Under the pieces are notes generated by a model, which did not search any database, was not told the DNA's origin, and saw nothing but the letters and a program-made list of their open reading frames with translations. Made by a program: the position numbers and the translations under genes. Shown one piece after another: positions 1-11,117 of a DNA stretch of 64,000 nt (position 1 is the stretch's first letter; the number at the start of each line of letters is the position of its first letter). Source of the DNA: Varroa destructor (Eukaryota > Arthropoda > Arachnida > Mesostigmata > Varroidae); contig NW_019211454.1 in assembly GCF_002443255.2 (NCBI RefSeq), positions 38,311,719 through 38,375,718 of the forward strand, written 5' to 3'.

Positions 1-2500
1 ATCCAAATTAGTTATGATAGTTAATCAATGAGACCAGCTACCACTAGCTAGTGTCTCAAGATCATTGCGCGCTATTCATAAGATAGTACATTGTTAATAC
101 CTGACATTTCATGCTGGTGATTACCCGAACGTCGCAACGGTAACGAGCAACACATTCGGCAAATGATACAGTTTTAATCATACTACTTCACTTATACGAG
201 GATAGCACACTTCACTTATGCATGGTCTTCATCTGATTCGTCTGCATCTCAATCGCGACTCAAGGTTAGCCCCACGTGCTGGGTCGGGTGTTGTTAATTA
301 CTGTGGGGCTACGTACTCATTTATGGAGTTCGCTATATTAACAACACCAATACCGTAAAACATGGAAGCCGAGCTTCTGCAAATGCCTGATGCATGGACT
401 AGCGTCTCGACTCGTTTGCCAGCCTAGCTGTGACTTCATTTATAACTACCTTCACAAGCGACTACACGCATGCTAGCAGGACTACTGCTAAACAGCTGCT
501 TCAGCAGCTGCTGCAGCTGGCGTTCTTTTACTTTGTCTGCTGCTGCTGCTTAGGGCAGTTCGAGTCTTCCTGCAATAAAAAGAAATCAACTGGACGGAAA
601 TGCGACGGCCTTCCGTTGTCACGAGTGGCCGTCAACCCTAGGCCGTCTTTGTTGTCTTTTTCGTCGCGCCACAGATCTCTCATTATGAGGTGCCTTTTTC
701 CTTTTCCGCCTTGAAATGCCTTACGGCCAGTTAGAGTGGCTGAGACGATTAACGATAACGTTTACGAATAACGATTACGTTCTTGTATAGATACTTGTTT
801 TACGCACGATATGGTCCTTATGTGGAAAATCAACTAACGTAAAGCGACATCAAGTTTTCCAAGTTCTAATCAACATAGTCACTACCATTCCACGAGCAGT
901 AAACATTGAGCGGTGCTTTAACCCTGTACAAAAGACATTATCATGTAGGCTGTACATGTCTAACCCAGGAACTCAGTAACACTAGAAGCAAATAGCCAGT
1001 ATTGACAGAATTCTGTGCGTTTTAAGCGCCATTCCAGAGCCTGATTTAAACGCCATTCTTTTCTATCGGTTCAACGATATGTAACCATCCCCCTATTTGT
1101 TTTAGACTAATGAGATGGCTAGCCACTACGGATGCGGGGTTGTTAACCGTTTAAGTACCGACCCGGTTACCTTTTCTGTCTAATCAGAAATCTGTCTCTG
1201 ACAGGCGGCTGAAATCGGCACGCAAAATACACATACAATATTCTTCTCAACAATTTTCTGTTCTCTTCTGTCTGGGCTAGCCAGTCGATATAAACGGCTA
1301 ATTCGATTAAGGGTTCATCGTAATATTGACCAAAAGTTTATCGATGTTACATAGTCGTCAGCGGTTGATATTTATACGTTTGAACGGATAAACACAGGTT
1401 CGTAGACTCATTTCAGCCACTATTAGTTTCCTCTAACCGTCAATAACTCACAACAAAAAAAAGTACGCATAGAAGGTTTACTTCGTGTCCAATAGCTGAA
1501 CATTTCCTGCAGCCTGAAAGAGGAGCAAAGTCAGACTACTACTGGTGCGACCCAAATTTCCCATGCTGTAGAAGGAGAGGTACAATGAGCTGGGCAAAAA
1601 AAACACAAAATTGGGCGTCACCAATTATATATTCGTATATCCATCAGTTTCGTCATCGTCCCTGATGACGCACATACGAACTTGCGCGCACCCACATTTA
1701 CACACAAATACGTATCTGTTCTGTCTTTACTTAGTTACTTACTTGAACTTACACAACATTCTACTTGGATAAATCGAAAAGGTTGAAAATGTTTGAGTAT
1801 TTCTGTACTTCCGTAAAAGAATCTACAGAGTGTCGTCAACCGTGCCGAGAAGTTTTATGGCGTGTGTGTTTCCGTATATGGCGTCCACCCCAGGCGCTTG
1901 AGCAGTGTCATACTGCAGATCAGAGCGAGAACGGCTTGAAGGAATAATAAGGATACTCTTCGTAAAAAAGGAAGGTAGTTCAGATCATGGCTGTACGGTG
2001 TTAAAGCTCTATAAGGAAACATTATTGCTAAATATGGAATTACGAGAACCCGTATTAAATTGGGCCTTATATACATCTAGCGATTTGAAATTATGATTTG
2101 GTCTCCCGCTAGAGCTCGATATGACAAACTACATTGTGAAAGTTGCCCACAAGTCACTTAGTCAATATCTATTTGTATCGATCTTTGTATACTTGTGTCT
2201 TTTTAATGGGCCAAATATTTTTAATAGCTTTTAAACTAAAACCGCTATTAGATTTAGTAAACATATGATTTTGATTTTTAGATATCTATGCTTATAGGAT
2301 GATTGAATGCTAGCAAGGAATAATTACTTTAAAAGTAAATACAGTATGTTGTGCTAAAAACAAATGTTTCATAATAAAATTTCTGTTCTTCAAGGGAATC
2401 ATTATGGTAAAATTCATCAAAGGCTGGTGAGGAACTGGGCGAGGAAGCTTGACGAAGCTATGGTTTGTTAACTGCGCAATTTTTTCAAGGATGTGAGGCT
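1..2500. other. No gene recognised (left end)
   Basis: This stretch reads as intergenic or intronic DNA. All frames are broken by frequent stops. The only long open frame (430-714) runs through a CAG/CTG-rich stretch near 490-550 that encodes runs of Leu, Gln and Cys depending on frame, so its length comes from low-complexity sequence. Open stretches around 1765-2096 are short, on both strands, and look like nothing known. Confidence 0.6.
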
Positions 2501-2510
2501 GAAGATCGAA

Positions 2511-2533
2511 GAGAGAGAGAGAGAGAGAGAGAG
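2511..2533. repeat. (GA)n microsatellite
   Basis: An uninterrupted GA dinucleotide run of about 11 units is visible directly. It lies about 290 bases upstream of the mariner relic and makes the overlapping frames read as runs of Arg-Glu. Confidence 0.95.
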
Positions 2534-2796
2534 TCATTACATTCCAAAACCTCAAGCAAGACAACACGCTGTGGTAATTTTGGAAGTACGGCCGATGCCT
2601 ACCTTCTTGAACGAATATGGAATTATTTAAAGTGCGTATTACAAAATCATAACGAAAGCACTAAAGATGTAGAAGACAACAACGTTTGCAACAATTTACT
2701 GGTACTTAGGTAAGCTTTAGACAGGTAACTTTCAGCACGGAACGGCATCGGTCTATGTCCGGATAATAATCCCATTTGTCCCTAAGTTTAGCAGGT

Positions 2797-3310
2797 TTAA
2801 ATTTGCACAACAATTAGTCGTCACAGACGAAGCTTGGGTGATACTATAGCTTCCACTAGAGAACGATCTTACGAAAGAACAACGTCGAGCAGGAGGAAAA
2901 GCTATTTCTGTGGTAGTGCCGCAGACATTTGGCGGACAGGTTCTACTCCTACTCGCAATGGATATCAGCGCATTTGCTTTTACGATATACTCCCCAAAAG
3001 GGAAACGATCAATTCCGCCAAATGTCCCGAATTTCCTTATGGATGTCCGGCCCAGCCATGAGCGGTCAACGACTTTGTATTGCCTCATCAGTGAGCTTCA
3101 GCCATGACTCGAACTGAGAAACGCAGAATCGACAAATTGCTTTAGGCCCATATTCGTGAGATATAAGTCCATGTGAAAATAGTTGCTTCCATGGTTTAAA
3201 GTGTGTGATAGGCAGCGCAATGTGTCCTATTATTGAATTTCTGAAACAAGCCATCGATAACGAGGTTGTATATGACAATATAGTAACTCCGTTCAAAAGT
3301 TTAGGAAAGC
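2797..3310 (+). pseudogene. Decayed mariner-family transposase relic
   Basis: This is a broken remnant of a Tc1/mariner DD(34)D transposase, the enzyme that cuts and pastes mariner DNA transposons. Three family landmarks occur in the right order, in shifting frames. First, LVVTDEAW at about 2807-2839 carries the first catalytic Asp (codon 2825). Second, FYDILPKRETINS at about 2978-3016 matches the mariner Y-Y-E-L-L-P...T-(I/V)-N-(S/A) segment. Third, PYS-stop-DISPC at 3148-3174, followed by F-x-x-L-K, matches the PYSPDLxPxD block and carries the third catalytic Asp (codon 3160). The first two landmarks are 165 bases apart, close to the usual 55-58 residues. The second and third are about 60 bases too close, and no H-D-N-A motif for the second Asp is seen, so an internal deletion probably removed it. 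There are stops and frameshifts throughout, and no helix-turn-helix region or terminal inverted repeats were recognised. It cannot encode an active enzyme. The family call rests on motif order and spacing, not on an alignment. Confidence 0.7.
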
Positions 3311-4830
3311 TAAGTTCAAACAATAAAGAGAACTTATAGTACGTACCAAGATATCGTTACCTTAACTTACGTAGTCTGCTAATTGCCTAGGTGTTCCCAC
3401 TCGCTAATTACATCGATACATATATATATATATGTATACATATACATATACATTGCATTTAGTAGCTTGCTGCGTTTCTAAAAATGAAAGCGCTGGATAG
3501 TAAAAAGAAGAAATGTCAAAACTTGTCATACATTCTAATTGACCGCGACGCGGTGATATCTAAACGACTGGAGTGTTGCCCGTCAGCGAGAGAGGTTCAG
3601 GATGTTTTCCAAAGATGAATGGACTAAGATCTAGAGCAAAGGTGTATCAAGGAACCCAAAGATACTTTGACCACAGCGCTAGAATTGTCCATAGTTGTAT
3701 GTTGGTACGCATAATTGTCTTAGTTCATATTTAGTTTATTTATCGCCTGAATCCACTGTGAATCATAACCGTTTTTCTATAATAAACAATGACCACCGTT
3801 CTATTCATCAGCTGGTATATCTATTATAAACTAACAGATAAAGACTCATCTCTTTTTTATCACTTGCCATTAATGTTAGTTCCGATAGTATACTAGGAGA
3901 AAGATTCTTTGTCATATTATACAAGCGAAATCCTAATCTCATGTATCCACGAATCAAACTTCACGCACCTCGTCGGGGCCTAACTTACAAATATTGAATT
4001 CGTGATGGGAACCAAACTGATATATAAGAACGCCCGGAAAACGAAAATATAATGAATGTCTCGTTGAAATATTTGCGTCAGTTTAATAGCTGGCATAATA
4101 ATCAATTATTATTCATTATTATTCAATAAATTTAAGCAAGGAGAAGTGTTTCAATAAAACTCTCTGAGAGAATTGCAAGAAATAATATAAGAGTAGCACT
4201 TTTATGTGTATGTTATCAGTAGAGGCCAACGAAACTTCCCTTTTTACTGGTTGAACTGTTTGTCTTTGTCCTATACAGTATTAAGAACAAGCGAAATCAT
4301 AAAATGTGGCTACTTAAAGAAATTTAGAGGTACATCGTTATTCTTTGCGGAATTCGTTTTAGTTGACAGGCAATCCCGTAAAGAATTGTGTTTCGCAAAT
4401 ATTAGGTCTTTTGCCAGACATTTCCGGAACGATTGGCGCCATGTTTGCCATCAAACAAGCTTACGACAGATACAACTGTAAAATATCAATGTATTTAACA
4501 TATGCGCAAACATTGATATATGTCTCCTATTCTCCAAGGGTGCCTATCAGCCCGACAGTCACAACAAGTACTTTCTAGTTAGAACGGGCTAAGTAACGAG
4601 TAGCAAAGATAAAAATGCCACTTGCTTTGCTTTCGGTCTGGAGAGGTATCGTCATTTGTATTCACACCTTCGGCTTCATCATTATCCCCCTCGTTGTTTC
4701 GACCGCTGACCAACTGCTGGTGTCCTATAGCCGACGAAACATCTAAAAGACGCAACAGCCAGCACTAGACGCCTAGGCTAGCAGACGCTGGCTAGCTCGA
4801 AGGCAGGGTAGAAGGAAGCGAACCGAGTCC
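3311..4830. other. No gene recognised
   Basis: AT-rich sequence with dense stops. It holds a (TA)n tract at 3416-3454 with interspersed ATAC variants, and a duplicated TTATTATTCA decamer near 4100-4125. An open frame at 4206-4481 has no family features. Confidence 0.55.
3416..3454. repeat. (TA)n tract with TATACA variants
   Basis: Alternating TA for about 17 bases is followed by imperfect TATGTATACATATACATATACA. This is a degenerate microsatellite. Confidence 0.9.
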
Positions 4831-4835
4831 AAAGA

Positions 4836-4913
4836 ATGGCGTGTCCTAGCAACGCAGAAAGCGACTCAGACCAAGAGACTTTCGGTTGCTTCTGTTGTTC
4901 CCTTTGTGCCTAA
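4836..4913 (+). CDS. Possible 25-residue Cys-rich micro-ORF
   Basis: A true ATG at 4836 has favourable context (A at -3, G at +4) and opens a 25-codon frame beginning MACPSNAESDSDQETF and ending in a Cys cluster (CFCCSLCA) before TAA at 4911. It lies in a GC-richer island. A second, different frame without its own ATG (4886-5197) overlaps its end. It could be an upstream ORF, the first coding piece of a spliced gene, or chance. Nothing in it matches a family I know. Confidence 0.15.
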   Translation: MACPSNAESDSDQETFGCFCCSLCA

Positions 4914-5197
4914 CTAACACGTTCCAGCAAGCGTTTGCCCTAGCTAACGGTGCGAATTATGCAAAATTAATTAAGTTAATGAACCTCCGTCGTCGTTATC
5001 CTCCTGGCTATTGCTCTTCATTGCTAGTGGGACCCGTGCGAAATCTTTATCGTACTGCCGCTATTACGACCGGGTGTGCCTTCGAAGGAGAAGACCCCGT
5101 AGGCGTCTCCCGGCTAAAAGACGAATCCGGGAGTGGGGTTAGATCCTCTGCGTACGGAACGGAGCTACCGCTTCGCGCCACGCTTGTTTGGGAGTAG
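4886..5197 (+). CDS. Open frame, possible exon, unknown product
   Basis: This is a 103-codon open frame without an ATG start (first internal Met at about residue 32). Its second half, about from residue 70 to the stop, is charged and Gly/Ser-rich and reads like ordinary soluble protein (for example CAFEGEDPVGVSRLKDESGS). No domain, dibasic Gly-Lys-Arg cleavage site or membrane segment is visible. It could be a 3' exon, since it ends in TAG at 5195-5197. Chance ORFs of this size are expected in the window. Confidence 0.15.
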   Translation: MLLLFPLCLTNTFQQAFALANGANYAKLIKLMNLRRRYPPGYCSSLLVGPVRNLYRTAAITTGCAFEGEDPVGVSRLKDESGSGVRSSAYGTELPLRATLVWE

Positions 5198-5715
5198 TGA
5201 CCCCTTTTATGTTACCTTCTGTGTATCTCTGTGTTTGTATATGTTTATATTGTAGGAAATTTTGGAAATGTATATCTGTTGAAACCATGCGTTTTTTAGT
5301 CGCTCTGCCTGTTAATATCTCTGCGTCTCATCTGTAATGTGGTCTGTACAGTTACCAGCGCTCGCTCGCAATTCCTCAAAGGCCTCTGGGATTTAAGGTA
5401 ACTGCAAACGCTCCCGGACGAGCAGCATGCGGGCAACTACTGCCATCTATAAACCCTTGCTGGCGTGGGTACGAGCGGTATTAGGAGCTGTCCGGTAAAA
5501 CAGTGGTCCAAATTAAATTGCGAAGAAGGTAAAGAGATCTTTATCAAGAGAGGGCATGGCCAACGAAAGAAAACTGAAAGACGGCAGATATTTTGCGCGT
5601 CTTGCACTCCTTCGTTGGTGCTTTTCTAATCGTTATCGTTCGAGATCTATGGTAGGTGTACATGGACGGGTAAATTTGCTGTTCCAGTCGATATGGTGTG
5701 AGATTTCTGTTTTCG

Positions 5716-5734
5716 ATGACTCAGAATGAGTCAT
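5716..5734. promoter_or_regulatory. Paired AP-1-type heptamers in inverted repeat
   Basis: TGACTCA (5717-5723) and TGAGTCA (5727-5733) are three bases apart, inside a perfect 7-bp inverted repeat (ATGACTC/GAGTCAT). TGA(G/C)TCA is the established binding site of bZIP dimers of the Fos/Jun and CNC type. Whether this pair works as an enhancer is inference, since no gene is recognised nearby. Confidence 0.3.
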
Positions 5735-6647
5735 ATATATATGAATCATAGTCGGAACTAGAGAAGCAACTCCTTAAATATCTGTATGTGAGTCGCTGAC
5801 GGCGGGCGCTAAGCTTTTGTGTTAACTCTATATACTTTTATTTTCAACATCGTTGGCTATTTCTACTGTGTAGAGAATTCCTAGAAATCACCTCGTTGGT
5901 ATAGCATTAAGAACTGCTCCCCTCATCATAAATCCTAACCGAGGTGGATTTTATTTAACCTATTTGGATTTCCTTCAGCAAACAATGGAAAGGCATAACA
6001 AACGATATCTCATAATAATGATTTGTCAGTGCTGAAAATTGAACCATCAGTAGTTGCTTCCTTATGCTTTCCATGGCGACGCACCCAGCGAGATGCGCAT
6101 TGGACACCTAGGCCGCGCCTTATCATCGTAACAGTTGAGAAGAATATTCTGACATCCCACATTATAAGGCGCGTTCGATAAGAGATGCTAAGCTTAGATG
6201 AGGCGCATTTACCTATTTTTTGTGCGACCCTTTGAAGGACGACCTGTAGAATTGTACTGGTGGGACATAGTCCCAACACGTAGTCCGTTTATGGATTCTC
6301 CATTTAGCTTTGAATCAGCGCAATTTGCTGTTAGCCTTTGCTACGCTGCGTGTCTCTAGAGATCCGGACGTGAAACTTTGGCCCGCGCTGGCTTGCTTCA
6401 GAAAATCGGAACCGCCATTAAACACTGACACGGCCATACGTGCTCTCGCGCAAACCTAGTATTTTGCATTTAAGCCCTGTGCATATCTTCTGTCCTGTCG
6501 TATCATACGTTTCTCAACATTGAAGTGATTCGGTTCCAATGCCCTTCTAAATTTTACCTTTTGCGGGTTAAGTAAAACGCGCGCATTCAAATTATATTCT
6601 ACACAAATGATCTATTATAGACTCTTATATCTATTGTATAGTTCTAT

Positions 6648-6663
6648 GTATATATATATATAT
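6648..6663. repeat. (TA)n microsatellite
   Basis: An eight-unit TA tract lies in an AT-rich block that also repeats the word AGTTCTAT on both sides. Confidence 0.9.
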
Positions 6664-9187
6664 CATCTAGTTCTATTATATAGTTCAAGGACGAACCGTC
6701 TCCGCTGACGTCTTGGCCATATTGCAAGTAAGCGCTAGTTACCTCCATTCATTAACTTGCTATAGCGGGTTTTCAAGCAATGATATCAGATGAAGTAAAT
6801 TGCAAGATCTGATCCTGATATTACGGCTATGGCCATGAGCTAATTTTGTAATACCCGCTAGTAAATTAGATGTGTTCAGGTAAAAAGCAGATGCTATATT
6901 CTAGTCCATTGGGCCACAACAGAGTGTCAGGTAGGGAAGATGTCGAATGAAATAGATCTTGCCTAACGCTTCAACTTTTCCTAATAAGAGCCTGCATTTT
7001 GCGCACTACCATACCATCGAGTAGTTAAATACATTTATACCAAACCGATACATTTGATGACTCAAGGCTCTATATAATTTTACATACATTAAAAAATTAG
7101 GTTTTTTAAACAGAAGTAGCACAATTGTCACGGGAAATCTTTTTTATATAGCGTTTCAATCACACTGAGGCAAGGACGTATTGTATCCCGTAACTACAAT
7201 ACACAATCGTACTGAAATTACAAACAAACTGTTATTCAGAACCTGTTCACCAAGTGGATCTTCCTAGTCCTCAAAACCTGCTGACGTTCGAAAAAACATG
7301 CAGCTGATTCGCTCTATAGAACCAGCCTTAAGAGTATGTGTCTCGGTGACTGTCGGTAGACAATGAAATAACCAACACAGATGTTTACTCTAGAGGAAAA
7401 CTACTGCTAAAAGCCGGTCACGCGGGTTCGTCAAGGTTAGGTAGAACCAATCAGTTTGTGTTGACACTTTAAAAAGTTTAGACAGAACTAAGATGTAAGC
7501 TGCACCATTGGCTGCTAGTCCTAAATGGACATAGCTAACGAGACGCTGAAGATATAAACAAGGTCCCGTATATTTTTGCGGAGAAAAGGAGGCTCTCGGT
7601 AGATTTTAAATGTAGTTACACTGCCTCAAACACGCTCTGTAAATGTTCGAATATGCCATAGTTGCGAGCCGGCACATCTATTACCTAAGTACATCTAACT
7701 CACTTAATTCGATGGTGAAGTACGTGTATACTTTGACGATTTGCGAGGCACTATTTGTTCGGCCCAGTTCTCGAGACTGAGTATTCGAGAAGCTCGGTTA
7801 ATGTGTGTCTGTGTGTTTACGTATCTACCTCTGGCAACAAGAGTAAACATTCAAGGCCAACTTCGCCATGAAGATTTTTAGGTGATTTTAGATGCAGTAA
7901 TAGTGGGATGATCATGTATGAAGACACTACACTAATGATGACTCTTGCGTGCGATAGTATATTTGTGAAAAACTCTACAAAGAAGAAAATAGAGAATTTT
8001 GCTGTAACCACATTGACATACATATATGCTTTTACCTGAAGCTTCTAACACGAATAGAGGATTAATTTCGAAAAATTACGCACCGCTTCTCAACGGCTAC
8101 AGTAAATCCGGTACTTAGTTAGTTGTTATTTCAATATACTTTAGTAATATATCACTATCAAGTCCTTTTTTCACTAATATCAATTCATTCTCTAAATAGA
8201 CTAGTCTTTATGTTCACTTGATATTCTGCCGACAAAAACGCTATTTTTGTACTGCTTTGTGATACGTACATAAACCGGACACCGAGACGAGCGCTGAATC
8301 TACATTACGTGGGCGGAAAGTTTAGAACATCTATGAGGGTCGAGCATAGTCCTAGTCCTTGAAAGAACCTTTGCATGTGCTAGACTCGGATATGGAAGGA
8401 TCTGGGCAGGATTCAATTCTGATGCAAGTTGGGGCAGAAAAAAACAACGGACGTTATACGAATGTGTGCTTGTGGTTCGCTGTGAATTTCACTCAGTGAT
8501 AGTAATGGCGGTGTCAGCTCCGTAAAATAGACCAATGTCACTAATGAACACCATATTTCGGACTGCTCCGAATGAAACTGAACGAAAAATAGCGCAGAAA
8601 CGCACATAGTTGATCTCTGAAACTACTCAGCCTGATGTTAGACACATCTTAGGTATTGTCTAGCCATCCACTAGTGGTTTGGTGCCTTTCTCCTAGAGGT
8701 CTGTGCATACTGAAGTTGCGTGCTTCGTCTATGAGGCTGAAGCTCGTAATGACGCGAGAAAATTCATACTTAATCATCAATGCCTGCGAGGCGCGATCGA
8801 TGCATAGCTGAATTGCGGCAGAAGTCTATTACCAAATTATCGGTACATTGATGAGCAAAAGCTCCGTCCCAGTTGGCATACCTGACACGTAACGTACGTA
8901 ATTTAGATTTAGCTCTCACGTATTACGTGACATCAGATATGTGCATTTCTATCAAATGGCCAACTGGATGATCACTAAACAATAGAATGCTTGTCTGAAT
9001 AATGCATATGAACATTTAATGTTGCGAATGCCTTCGCTTGCTAGTGAAGAAAGTATATGGCTTATGGCGACCAAATTCACGTTGTGAGTCCTACAGTTTA
9101 ACCCGTCTTATGACCTTTTAAACAACTTCTTACTTATCTTTTTATATATATATGTATAACAATACAGTAGTGCTTTAGCATATACGA

Positions 9188-9215
9188 CTATATATATATA
9201 CATATATATATATAG
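9188..9215. repeat. (TA)n microsatellite with one C interruption
   Basis: Two TA runs are separated by a single CA step. A shorter TA tract (9142-9157) lies just upstream. Confidence 0.9.
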
Positions 9216-9709
9216 ACGACTGGCAAATCGTATCTGACGTTGTGATGTCTACTACACATTTTTTTCGTGAACGTTTTCTGCTTATACCAACGCTGCCGAA
9301 TTCTTTTAACAAACGTATTCTTATGGAAGTGACTTTTAGTTATCCGTACCTTTCCTTACAAAGTCCATGCATGGGTAACGAATAAATTTACTAATGAAAG
9401 CTTTTTCTTATTTCTAATTCCCTAATTTTTCGAAGAGAAATTATCAACAACAAATGTTAGTTTTTTTGCCAGAACCTGTTAATTCGAGTCTCTCCGTTTC
9501 ATCGGAAAGAGGCCGCTCTATTATTTGCTATGGAAAATGACCTAAAGCGTCATCAAAATCAATTATGTATCATTGTTGTTAAGGTTATGTATTAAAAGGC
9601 AAAACAGATACTGAAAGAAGACGATCTTCATTTATTTCTTGTTAGTCCAGACTTCCCGGATAAACACAATAACAATAATACTGGCAACACGAGGTGCCAG
9701 AGCACAGCT

Positions 9710-9922
9710 GTGCGTCGAAGGTCCTTAGTTCACAATGACTCGCTGCTGTCCGGGCACCTGAGGCGACTACGGAGAGATAAGATGGGTGATACATCGGTAA
9801 AAAGCCATACAACGCAGCCCACATGTTGCGTTGACGAGGACAAATCTGTTTCGTTTGGACAGAATCCGAGCGGAACTGTCCAACTGCGACAAGGGAGGAA
9901 ATATGGGAAGGCGTCTCCATAG
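9710..9922 (+). CDS. Weak open frame, unknown
   Basis: This frame is open through about 70 codons to TAG and continues upstream without a stop into an AAC/AAT-rich stretch near 9670. It is Arg- and Lys-rich early (RRLRRDKMGDTS) and ends QGRKYGKASP. It has no ATG at its beginning, no recognisable domain, and an equally long open frame antisense to it. It is kept only because the composition is ordinary for a soluble protein; chance is the more likely explanation. Confidence 0.1.
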   Translation: MRRRSLVHNDSLLSGHLRRLRRDKMGDTSVKSHTTQPTCCVDEDKSVSFGQNPSGTVQLRQGRKYGKASP

Positions 9923-11060
9923 GTCCAATGCTAGAAAACGAAAAACCTTCTACCTTAATGTGGTTGTCTCCCTGACGTCAAAGCATCACTCTTTCGCAGT
10001 CGTAGTGACTGGTGGACACATCTTTCTAAGCAGTTGATTGATGATGGCGCCTGCATCGGCCAACGTGCAAATAAGTGCTTAGTTTCAATATAACGCAAAA
10101 TAACGAACCGGAAGCTTCAACAATCGACCGTTTCGTCGATAAAACATTTATGTAGCTCCGTTGAAGTGTCTGCCTCGGTATCATTCAATATACTACCTCC
10201 GTCGGTGGTCAATGTTGTACTTCGCTTGAAAATCATCGAAAAGAAGCTTGCGTTTGTATTGCAAGTACGTTCACCCCATCTAATGATCTTTGTTTTCTTT
10301 GGAAGTTATTTACACTTACGTTGTGCATATTGTTATTATGTATATGATGGCCGCCTAAACTTCTTTTAGCTTCAAATTTTAAATTAGACTTGATATTGAA
10401 TTCCAAGGTTCAAGATCAATTATTATTAAAGCAATATGCAACGAAAAAAACTGCGTAACAGCCTATGTAAGCCATACCCAATACATCACGCAGGAAAAAA
10501 GGAATACTCATATGTCTGCGCGTTTGTTGATTGAAGAAGTTAGATGCAGATGAACGATAGCTCTCGTGCCGCTTTGGAAGTTCTGATCGCAGTTCCAAAG
10601 CGCGGACGGTGGCATCCAAAGTTGGATGTGCGTTATCAAAACGCCCCAGACTTGTCACATGAGTCGTTCAATAACAGATTCACAATGAGGAACGAAATGT
10701 GTCTTACGAAGGAATACATAACGAAATCATGTGCTCGTTGAATTAAATTGGATATTGCGTTAAATTGATTACAATTAAGTTCTTCCTTTCACATTGTCAA
10801 CTGGTCCATAGACATTGAGCCCCTTACAAGACCTCCCGGACAATAATAAAGATCTTTAGTGCTAAAAACGATCTTCACTTTTCGAAGCGACTTTTTACTA
10901 TGAATTGCTATAAAAAGCAATCAGATATACTATTCGTTAAACACAAGCTCGAAATGAAGAGAAATTAAAGATACACTAAGTCATACACCTAACAATAAAA
11001 CTTGCAAAACTTGTCTCCTCACAAGGCAGGGTTGGATTGACAAAGATTCCTCAGACGCAT
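9923..11060. other. No gene recognised
   Basis: Stop-rich sequence. Short frames on both strands near 10166-10369 and 10416-10741 overlap each other and carry no family features. Confidence 0.55.

Positions 11061-11117
<57 letters not shown>
11061..11117. repeat. (TAC)19 trinucleotide array
   Basis: A perfect, uninterrupted 57-base array of 19 TAC units is visible directly. A perfect array of this length is likely to vary in length between individuals. It does not sit in a convincing coding frame. Confidence 0.98.

Larger units (their letters stand above)
5198..9640. other. No gene recognised; TA microsatellites and one AP-1-like site pair
   Basis: AT-rich non-coding sequence with short (TA)n tracts (6648-6663, 9142-9157, 9188-9215) and a pair of TGAGTCA/TGACTCA heptamers at 5717-5733. 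Open frames at 6010-6279, 7817-8023 and 8413-8607 (all minus) are short, lack domains and look like chance. Confidence 0.55.

Noticed and set aside
430..714. 94-codon plus frame as a gene
   Set aside because: Its length comes from a CAG/CTG-rich stretch. It starts without an ATG and has no domain.
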